Part shown: in pieces, positions 58,533 through 64,000 of the stretch
How the letters are laid out: the number at the start of each line of letters is the position of its first letter
How positions within the stretch are numbered: the first letter of the stretch is position 1
NCBI RefSeq assembly: GCF_900221005.1
Contig: NZ_OBQI01000001.1
Coordinates: 1,054,001 to 1,118,000, forward strand
Reading direction: 5' to 3'
DNA from: Blastococcus aggregatus
GTDB lineage: Bacteria; Actinomycetota; Actinomycetes; Mycobacteriales; Geodermatophilaceae
Length of the DNA stretch: 64,000 nucleotides
Notes under the pieces: model-generated
Databases searched by the model: none
Told to the model about the DNA's origin: nothing
What the model saw: the letters and a program-made list of their open reading frames with translations, nothing else
Position numbers and translations under genes: made by a program

Positions 58533-60062
58533 TCAGCGTGGCGCGTTCCCGCGGTCGAGCTGGACCGACTCCGGGGTGTGCAGCCGCACCATGGTCCGGG
58601 CGGCGTGCCGCGGCACCCGCCGCGGCGTGGCCAGCGAGACCCCCACCATGGTGAGGAAGGAGAGCGGCACGGTCCACGCGGCGGGCTGGGCCAGCAGCGC
58701 CCCGCCCCAGCCCTCGGGGCCGACGCCGAGCAGGGTCGCCAGCACCGCCCCGCCCGCGCAGCCGCCACCGACGAGCATCCCGGCGATCGCGCCGACGTCG
58801 GTGAGCCGGCGCCACCAGATGCCCAGCACCAGCAGCGGGCAGAGGGTCGAGGCCGCGAAGGCGAAGGCCAGGCCGACGGCCTGGGCCACCCCCACCCCCT
58901 CGGTGAGGAGGGAGAGGCCCAGCGGCACCAGGACGGCGACGACTGCGCCGGCCTGGAAGGCGCGCACCCCACCGAACCGGCGGCCCATCACGTCCTGGCT
59001 GATGACGCCCGCCACCGCGACGGTCAGCCCGGACGACGTGGAGAGGAACGCCGCGAACGCCCCCGCCGTCGTCAGCGCGGACAGCAGCTCGCCCGCGGTG
59101 CCGGCCAGCATCCGCGAGGGCAGTTCCAGCACCACCGACTCCGCCCGGCCGCTGGCCACGAGATCCGGCGCGTAGAGCCGGCCCAGGCCGCCGTACACCG
59201 GCGGGAGGAGGTAGAAGAGGCCGAGCAGGGCCAGCACCAGCAGCGTCGTCCGGCGGGCCGCCGCCCCGTCGGGGTTGGTGTAGAAGCGGACCACCACGTG
59301 CGGCAGGCCCATCGTGCCGAGGAAGGTCGCCATGATGATCGAGTACGTCGTGTAGACCTCGTGCTCTCCCCCGGCCAGCGGCGACACCCACGAGTCCCCG
59401 GTCCCGCCGACGTCCGCGACGTCCACCGAGGCGGGCGAGACCGCGCCGTCCCCGAGCCAGATCGCGGCCATGAACAGCAGCGGGAAGAGCAGCGCCGTCA
59501 GCTTGAGCCAGTACTGGAACGCCTGCACGAACGTGATGCTGCGCATGCCGCCGAACAGCACGTTGACCAGCACGACGGTCGCGACCAGCACGCCGCCCAG
59601 CCAGGAACCGGTGCCGGTGGTCGAGGCCAGGGCCAGGCCGGCGCCCTGGAACTGCGGCATGAGGTAGAGCCAGCCGATGGCCACGACCAGCAGCGCCGAG
59701 AGCCGTCGCACCCCCCGCGACTCCAGCCGGCTCTCGGCGAAGTCGGGCAGCGTGTAGGCACCGGACCGGCGCAGCGGCGCGGCGACGAGCACGAGCAGGA
59801 CCAGGTAGCCCGCCGTCCAGCCCACCGGGTACCAGAGCATCTCCGTGCCGAAGGCGAGCACCAGGCCCGCGACGCCGAGGAAGGACGCCGCGGAGAGGTA
59901 CTCCCCACCGATCGCCGACGCGTTGAGCCCCGGGCGCACCGTGCGGGACGCGACGAAGAAGTCGCTGGTCGTGCGGGAGAACCGCCAGCCGTACGCACCG
60001 ACCGCCAGGGTGGCGACGAAGACCGCCGTCACACCCATGACGCTGTACCCGGCGGCGGTCAT
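58533..60062 (-). CDS. second SSS family symporter
   Basis: A 509-residue sodium:solute symporter paralogous to the downstream actP. It shows TSDFFVASRTVRPGLNASAIGGEYLSAASFLGVAGLVLAFGTE, LMPQFQGAGLALAS, VLFGGMRSITFVQAFQYWLKL, GLPHVVVRFYTNPDGAAARRT and FLSTSSGLTVAVAGVISQDVMG, with about thirteen helices. It is shorter than ActP at the C-terminus (VRLHTPESVQLDRG). A monocarboxylate substrate is likely from the family and context. ATG at 60062 lies ten bases after the upstream small membrane protein's stop, so it belongs to the two-component operon. Confidence 0.92.
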   Translation of the reverse strand: MTAAGYSVMGVTAVFVATLAVGAYGWRFSRTTSDFFVASRTVRPGLNASAIGGEYLSAASFLGVAGLVLAFGTEMLWYPVGWTAGYLVLLVLVAAPLRRSGAYTLPDFAESRLESRGVRRLSALLVVAIGWLYLMPQFQGAGLALASTTGTGSWLGGVLVATVVLVNVLFGGMRSITFVQAFQYWLKLTALLFPLLFMAAIWLGDGAVSPASVDVADVGGTGDSWVSPLAGGEHEVYTTYSIIMATFLGTMGLPHVVVRFYTNPDGAAARRTTLLVLALLGLFYLLPPVYGGLGRLYAPDLVASGRAESVVLELPSRMLAGTAGELLSALTTAGAFAAFLSTSSGLTVAVAGVISQDVMGRRFGGVRAFQAGAVVAVLVPLGLSLLTEGVGVAQAVGLAFAFAASTLCPLLVLGIWWRRLTDVGAIAGMLVGGGCAGGAVLATLLGVGPEGWGGALLAQPAAWTVPLSFLTMVGVSLATPRRVPRHAARTMVRLHTPESVQLDRGNAPR

Positions 60063-60072
60063 CCGCGGTCGA

Positions 60073-60447
60073 TCAGGTGCGGTCGAGCACGTCGGTGAAG
60101 GCGCGCTCGTTGCGCTCCGCGGCGCGGACGTACAGCCAGCCCACCAGCAGCAGGAACGGGTAGACGGCGAACGCCAGGAGCAGCCACGGCAGCGGCACGG
60201 CCAGCACCTCGATGTCGGAGAGGTCGGGGGCCAGCCAGAACACCAGCGGGATCCCGCCGACGAACACCACCAGGGCGGCGAGCGCGAGCAGCGCCAGGCG
60301 CAGCTGCGAGCGGATCAGCGAGGACATGTACACCTCGCCGAGCCGGGTCTGGGCGTCGATCTCCCGGGCGGCCGGCACCCGCTGCGCGCGGGCGGCGCTG
60401 GTGCGGGGGCTGGTGACCCGCACCCGGCGGGGCGCGCTCTCCGACAC
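60073..60447 (-). CDS. small membrane protein in the symporter operon
   Basis: A 124-residue protein with two transmembrane helices (about residues 50-72 and 80-104) after a basic, polar N-terminus (VRVTSPRTSAARAQRVPAAREIDAQTRLGEVYMSSLIRSQLRLAL). The layout resembles the DUF485-like partner of SSS symporters but the sequence is different; I cannot name the family with confidence. The C-terminal helix ends in a short polar tail (RAAERNERAFTDVLDRT). GTG at 60447 lies three bases after the response regulator stop, with a GGGGGTGA ribosome site. It is probably the accessory subunit of the following symporter. Confidence 0.82.
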   Translation of the reverse strand: MSESAPRRVRVTSPRTSAARAQRVPAAREIDAQTRLGEVYMSSLIRSQLRLALLALAALVVFVGGIPLVFWLAPDLSDIEVLAVPLPWLLLAFAVYPFLLLVGWLYVRAAERNERAFTDVLDRT

Positions 60448-60450
60448 CGT

Positions 60451-61194
60451 TCACCCCCTGCCCGCGGTGCCCGGCCGGGCGCGGCGGACGAGCAGGTCGC
60501 GCAGCTCCCGGGTGTGCCGCCGGCTCACGCCCAGGTGCGTTCCGCCGACGACGACGGTGCACCGGCCGGCGTCCATCCGGACCTCCTGCACGTGCTGCAG
60601 GGCCACCAGCAGCGACCGGTGGATGCGCACGAACCCGGCGTCCTTCCACTCCTCCTCGAGGGTCGCCAGCGGCACCCGCACCAGATGGCTGCCCGACGGG
60701 GTGTGCAGCCGGGCGTAGTCGCCCTGCGCCTCGACGTATCCGACGCTGGAGCGGGGCACGAACCGGGTCACCCCGCCCAGTTCGACGGCGATGTCGTCCA
60801 CCGACGACGGTGCGCTCCCGGCCCGCGCGCCGACGACCCGGCGGACCGCCTCGGCCAGCCGGTCGTCGCGGACCGGCTTCAGCACGTAGTCCACGGCCCC
60901 CAGGTCGAAGGCGTCGACGGCGTGGTCGTCGTAGGCGGTCACGAAGACCACCGGCGGCGGGGCCTTGAACCGGGACAGCACCCGCGCCAGGTCGACGCCG
61001 CTCAGCCCGGGCATCCGGATGTCCAGGAAGACGGCGTCGACCCCCCGCTCCTGGAGGAGCCGCAGCGCCTCGGTGGCGGAGTCGCAGGTCAGCACCGCCT
61101 CGATCCGTTCGTCCCGCTCCAGCAGCCAGCGCAGCTCCTCGAGTGCCGGCCGCTCGTCGTCGACCACGAGCACGGTCATCCGGTCACCGCTCAC
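60451..61194 (-). CDS. LytTR family response regulator
   Basis: A 247-residue response regulator. The receiver domain (residues about 6-125) has the acidic pair in VLVVDDERPALEE, the phosphorylated Asp in VFLDIRMPGLSG, Thr in VFVTAYDDHA and Lys in VDYVLKPV. A LytTR DNA-binding domain (about 145-240) follows: VPRSSVGYVEAQGDYARLHTPSGSHLVRVPLATLEEEW, FVRIHRSLLVALQHVQEV and HLGVSRRHTRELRDLL. It pairs with the overlapping histidine kinase (GTGA overlap). Related BtsSR and YpdAB systems in E. coli sense pyruvate and switch on carboxylate transport, matching the symporters here. Confidence 0.93.
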   Translation of the reverse strand: MSGDRMTVLVVDDERPALEELRWLLERDERIEAVLTCDSATEALRLLQERGVDAVFLDIRMPGLSGVDLARVLSRFKAPPPVVFVTAYDDHAVDAFDLGAVDYVLKPVRDDRLAEAVRRVVGARAGSAPSSVDDIAVELGGVTRFVPRSSVGYVEAQGDYARLHTPSGSHLVRVPLATLEEEWKDAGFVRIHRSLLVALQHVQEVRMDAGRCTVVVGGTHLGVSRRHTRELRDLLVRRARPGTAGRG

Positions 61195-62339
61195 GGGTGC
61201 ACCCCCGGCGCGAACTTCGGCACGCGCACCACGACCTTGGTCCCCACGCCGGGTGCGGTCTCGACGACGAGGCCGTAGTCGTCGCCGAACGCGGTGCGCA
61301 GCCGCGCGTCCACGTTGCCCAGCCCCACCGAGTCCACCGACGCGTCTCCTGCCAGCGCCCGCCGCACCTTCTCCGGATCCTCCCCGACGCCGTCGTCCTC
61401 GACCGTGATGAGGCACTCGCCGCCACGGTCGGCGGCGATGATGGTCACCGTCCCGACCCCCTGCTTGTGCTCGAGCCCGTGCCGGACGGCGTTCTCGACC
61501 AGCGGCTGCAGGCAGAGGAACGGCACGGCGACGGGCAGCACCTCCTGCGCCACCCGCAGCGTGACCTGCAGCCGGTCGCCGAACCGCGCCTTCTCCAGCA
61601 CGAGGTACCGCTCGATCGACCGCAGCTCCTCGGCCAGCGTCGTGTACTCGCCGTGCCGGCTGAAGGAGTAGCGGGTGAAGTCGGCGAACTCCAGCAGCAG
61701 CTCGCGGGCCTGCTCGGGGTCGGTCCGCACGAACGAGGCGATCGCGGTCAGCGAGTTGTAGATGAAGTGCGGGCTGATCTGCGCCCGGAGCGCCCGGACC
61801 TCGGCCTCCATCAGGCGGGTGCGCGACGCGTCGAGCTCGGCCAGCTCCAGGTTCCCCGACACCCAGTGCGCCACCTCGGCCACCGCCCGGACCAGCCCGG
61901 CCGACGCCGAGGAGGTGAAGGCCTGCAGGGTGCCGACGACCCGGTCCTCGACGACGAGCGGGCTGACCACGACCTGCCGCAGGTCGCAGCCGGGGTCGGA
62001 GCAGGCGAAGTCCCGGCGGTCGCGGACCACGGTGTTGCCGGACTCCAGCACGGTGTCCGCCAGGGCAGCCGTGTCGCGCTCGTGGTGCCCGGACCGGCCG
62101 TCCCAGGCGAGCGTCGCCACCGTGTCGGTGAGCGCGACCGCCGGCACGCCGAGCAGGTTGCGCAGGTGCCGGGCGGAGCGCTCCGCTGACTCGCTGGTCA
62201 GGCCCTGGCGGAGCTCGGGGGCGGTGAGCGACGCCGAGTGGAGGGTCCGGAAGGTCGCGTGCTCCGCCTCGGTCCCGAGGTGGCCGCGTCGCAGCCAGCG
62301 CAGTGCATCCCGCATCGACAGTCGGGGCGGCGCCCCCAC
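61191..62339 (-). CDS. LytS/YpdA-type sensor histidine kinase
   Basis: A 382-residue kinase lacking clear transmembrane helices. Residues about 30-165 resemble a GAF-like sensor (SARHLRNLLGVPAVALTDTVATLAW..., VVSPLVVEDRVVGTLQAF). The His_kinase domain has ALRAQISPHFIYNSLTAIASFVRTD, with the phospho-His about residue 187. The HATPase region shows LCLQPLVENAVRHGLE, VEDDGVGEDPE and GLGNVDARLRTAFG. The cysteines in FACSDPGCDLRQ could bind a metal or sense redox state. GTG at 62339 has a GGGAGGGAGG ribosome site immediately before it; ATG at 62315 is an alternative. It heads the symporter operon. Confidence 0.92.
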   Translation of the reverse strand: MGAPPRLSMRDALRWLRRGHLGTEAEHATFRTLHSASLTAPELRQGLTSESAERSARHLRNLLGVPAVALTDTVATLAWDGRSGHHERDTAALADTVLESGNTVVRDRRDFACSDPGCDLRQVVVSPLVVEDRVVGTLQAFTSSASAGLVRAVAEVAHWVSGNLELAELDASRTRLMEAEVRALRAQISPHFIYNSLTAIASFVRTDPEQARELLLEFADFTRYSFSRHGEYTTLAEELRSIERYLVLEKARFGDRLQVTLRVAQEVLPVAVPFLCLQPLVENAVRHGLEHKQGVGTVTIIAADRGGECLITVEDDGVGEDPEKVRRALAGDASVDSVGLGNVDARLRTAFGDDYGLVVETAPGVGTKVVVRVPKFAPGVHP

Positions 62340-62405
62340 CCTCCCTCCCCGCGATCGGCGCCCGCCGTCCTCCCCCGCCGGACAGTGGACAGCGAACCGT
62401 AGGCC

Positions 62406-62421
62406 GTGAGAGCTGGCTCAC
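62406..62421. promoter_or_regulatory. inverted repeat in the kinase/Rieske divergent gap
   Basis: GTGAG-N6-CTCAC is a perfect palindrome in the 187-base region between the divergent histidine kinase and Rieske genes. It resembles a CRP-type site, but with an eight-base rather than six-base GTGA/TCAC spacing. Confidence 0.3.
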
Positions 62422-62526
62422 ACCACCAGGCGCGGCGGGCCGTCACCGGTTCGGGGGCGCCGTCTCCGTGCGCCGGCCGCTCCACGGCCGTAACCGCGGG
62501 GAAATCCCGGCCTGCTGGACTACGGC

Positions 62527-63834
62527 ATGGGTACGAGTGGCGGAGCGACAGGCTGGTTCCCGGTGGCCCGCGCGACCGACGTCGGCACGGTGCCGGTCCC
62601 GGTGAGCGCCGCGGGCCGGTCCTACGTCGTGGTCCGGCTCCGACCCGGCGGCGAGGTGAGCGCGTTCCCCGCGCGGTGCCCCCACCGGCTGGTGCCCCTG
62701 GCGACGGCGTCGGTGGTGGAGGGGCGGCTGGAGTGCCCGGCCCACGGGTGGCGCTTCGACGGCGAGGGCCGGTGCGCGGAGATCCCGTCGCTCGGCGCCG
62801 AGGGCACGCCGCCGCCACGCGCCGACCTGTCGACTCCCTGGGCCGTGGAGGAGCGGCACGGCTGGGTGTGGATCGCCCCGGACCGGGCGGCCCTGCCCTC
62901 ACCGCCGCGGCCGGCGGGCACTCCCGGGATCGAGCCCGCCCGCGAGCCGGATCGCCCGTCGGGTCCGATGTTCGGCAACCTCGACCCGTCCCTCAAGCAC
63001 GCCTGGCACCCCGTGGCGCTCTCCCGCGAGCTGCGCGACGGCGGCTGGCTGCAGGTCCGGCTGCTCGGCCGCACCTGGACGCTGAACCGCTGCAACGGCG
63101 GCGTGGGCGCCGATCCACCCGCGTTCGCCGTCCGCGAGCGGCTGGGCCTGGTCTGGCTGGCGCCGGCCGAGCCGGCCGACGTCCCGCTCGAGGTGCCCGA
63201 GGCCGGGGACCGGTCCTTCGTGGGTGGCTGGCTGCCCCCGCTGCGCTCTCCCGGGCCGGCCGGTCCGCTCGCCGACACGTTCCTGGACGCGACCCACGGC
63301 CCGTTCGTCCACCCGTCGACCCTCGCCGCCCTCCCGGAGACCGGCCCGTACGAGCTGATCCGCGAGCCCGGCGGCTTCCGCAGCGTGCAGGAGCAGGAGG
63401 TGGACAACCCGGTCGACCCGGCGGTCGCCACCGGCGAGCGCCCGCTGCGCCAGCGCCGCCGCACGACCTACGTGCACCGCGCCCCCTTCCAGCTCCGGCT
63501 GCGGCAGGAGTTCCTCGACTCGGGGGCGACGACGACGCTGCTCTACCTGCTGCAGCCCGAGGACGCCGACTCCACCCGCATCTACGTCTGCCTGATGCTG
63601 GCGACCGGTCCGGGGCAGCGGCTGCCCGCACCGGCCACGGTCACCGAGCAGGTGGCGCTGCAGCAGCAGGTGCTCGAGGAGGACATCCGCTGCCAGGCGG
63701 CGCTGCTGCTGCCCGGCCTGCCGCTGGATCCCCGCGACGAGGTGCACGTGCCCGCGGACGCGCGCGGGGTCGCGCTGCGGCAGGCGCTGTGCGACTTCCG
63801 GATGCTCGGGCAGCGGCGGCGGCTGGCCGCCTGA
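62527..63834 (+). CDS. Rieske-type ring-hydroxylating oxygenase with a second, degenerate Rieske repeat
   Basis: A 435-residue protein. The Rieske domain (residues about 9-120) has CPHRLVPL and CPAHGWRFD, the CxH...CxxH ligands of a [2Fe-2S] centre. Residues about 157-220 repeat the start and end of that domain (HAWHPVALSRELRDGGW, then VRERLGLVWLAP, compare WFPVARATDV and VEERHGWVWIAP), but the cluster-binding middle is gone. The catalytic domain follows, with LDATHGPFVHPSTLA supplying the Asp-His-His that bind mononuclear iron. The substrate is unknown. ATG at 62527 begins the frame. A small zinc-ribbon gene converges with it. Confidence 0.88.
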   Translation: MGTSGGATGWFPVARATDVGTVPVPVSAAGRSYVVVRLRPGGEVSAFPARCPHRLVPLATASVVEGRLECPAHGWRFDGEGRCAEIPSLGAEGTPPPRADLSTPWAVEERHGWVWIAPDRAALPSPPRPAGTPGIEPAREPDRPSGPMFGNLDPSLKHAWHPVALSRELRDGGWLQVRLLGRTWTLNRCNGGVGADPPAFAVRERLGLVWLAPAEPADVPLEVPEAGDRSFVGGWLPPLRSPGPAGPLADTFLDATHGPFVHPSTLAALPETGPYELIREPGGFRSVQEQEVDNPVDPAVATGERPLRQRRRTTYVHRAPFQLRLRQEFLDSGATTTLLYLLQPEDADSTRIYVCLMLATGPGQRLPAPATVTEQVALQQQVLEEDIRCQAALLLPGLPLDPRDEVHVPADARGVALRQALCDFRMLGQRRRLAA

Positions 63835-63841
63835 GCCCGGG

Positions 63842-63976
63842 TCAGTCCGCCGGCAGCTGCGCGCCGCACTCGGCGCAGCGCGTCGGCGGGTCCTCCTCGG
63901 CCATCCGGCCGCACTCGGGGCAGACCCGGCGCAGCCAGCAGGCCGGGTCGCCGCCCTCGTCGTCGGTCGAGGTCAT
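63842..63976 (-). CDS. small zinc-ribbon protein (44 residues)
   Basis: A very short gene encoding MTSTDDEGGDP, then ACWLRRVCPECGRMAEEDPPTRCAECG, ending AQLPAD. The two CxxC pairs (CPEC and CAEC, spaced 16 residues) form a minimal rubredoxin-like zinc ribbon. The function is unknown; such ribbons are often DNA-, RNA- or partner-binding. ATG at 63976 is followed by a normal coding frame to TGA, seven bases past the Rieske stop on the other strand. The start lies 24 bases before the window end, so its upstream signals are only partly visible. Confidence 0.7.
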   Translation of the reverse strand: MTSTDDEGGDPACWLRRVCPECGRMAEEDPPTRCAECGAQLPAD

Positions 63977-64000
63977 GCGGGCTCCTGACGATCGGGTTGC

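Overview
The window is very GC-rich (well above 70% by eye, not counted) and reads as a high-GC actinobacterial chromosome. The gene set fits Geodermatophilaceae (Blastococcus, Geodermatophilus, Modestobacter) or a close relative: a proteasome activator with a C-terminal HbYX-type tail, GuaB1, FolP2, a TipA-type MerR regulator, a SEC-C/DUF5926-like protein, a large BTAD-ATPase regulator, many GTG/TTG starts and many apparently leaderless promoters. This placement is inference from protein families; no 16S or tRNA gene is present. I see no insertion sequence, prophage, CRISPR array, rRNA or tRNA. About 68 protein genes are supported and they are densely packed.

Layout. 0-10 kb holds mostly single metabolic genes: DUF1059, aldo/keto reductase, short HU protein, serine hydrolase, MaoC hydratase, FolP2, PaaI thioesterase, a 4CL-like acyl-CoA ligase, PlsC acyltransferase, an AraC regulator divergent from an NmrA-like protein, and a quinone oxidoreductase. 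10-12 kb is a lipoprotein / ECF sigma / anti-sigma operon. 12-20 kb has a class V aminotransferase, Bpa, an AbiEi/DUF559-like gene bracketed by inverted repeats, a chemoreceptor and a serS-HAD-HAD operon. 20-27 kb carries guaB1 with a zincin, two rhodanese/GroES-like singles, a MarR/MMPL divergent pair and pheA. 27-32 kb is a two-gene diguanylate-cyclase operon whose second protein ends in a LarB-like domain. 33-35 kb has a manganese-type yybP-ykoY riboswitch in front of a TMEM165/GDT1-family exporter, then a TipA-type gene with its own MerR promoter. 35-45 kb contains a FUSC protein, a methyltransferase, GlpD divergent from an AGPS-like flavoprotein, and a BBE-type flavoprotein divergent from a BTAD regulator. 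45-54 kb has an SDR, arginine deiminase, M20 peptidase, SEC-C protein, P450, acyl-CoA synthetase and small zinc/rhodanese proteins. 54-56 kb is a bacterial-PH pair. 56-62 kb is a LytS/LytTR two-component system followed by two SSS symporters. 62-64 kb has a Rieske oxygenase with an internal degenerate Rieske repeat, then a tiny zinc ribbon.

Two genome-scale patterns stand out. First, the gaps downstream of genes, especially between convergent genes, carry at least five sequence families of long perfect or near-perfect hairpins. Family members recur tens of kilobases apart and lack T-tracts. They look like bidirectional terminators that are also dispersed repeats. Second, eleven genes have a TANNNT -10 box ending only 6-8 bases before the start codon with no good Shine-Dalgarno, which predicts leaderless mRNAs.

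The most unusual gene is at 28590-31400: a helical-repeat region, a GGDEF domain and a C-terminal domain closely resembling LarB (the NaAD carboxylase of nickel-pincer cofactor synthesis), in which the cysteine I recall as catalytic appears to be alanine. That fusion, the riboswitch with an overlapping upstream competitor hairpin, the repeat-bracketed AbiEi/DUF559-like gene and the double-Rieske protein are the best leads.
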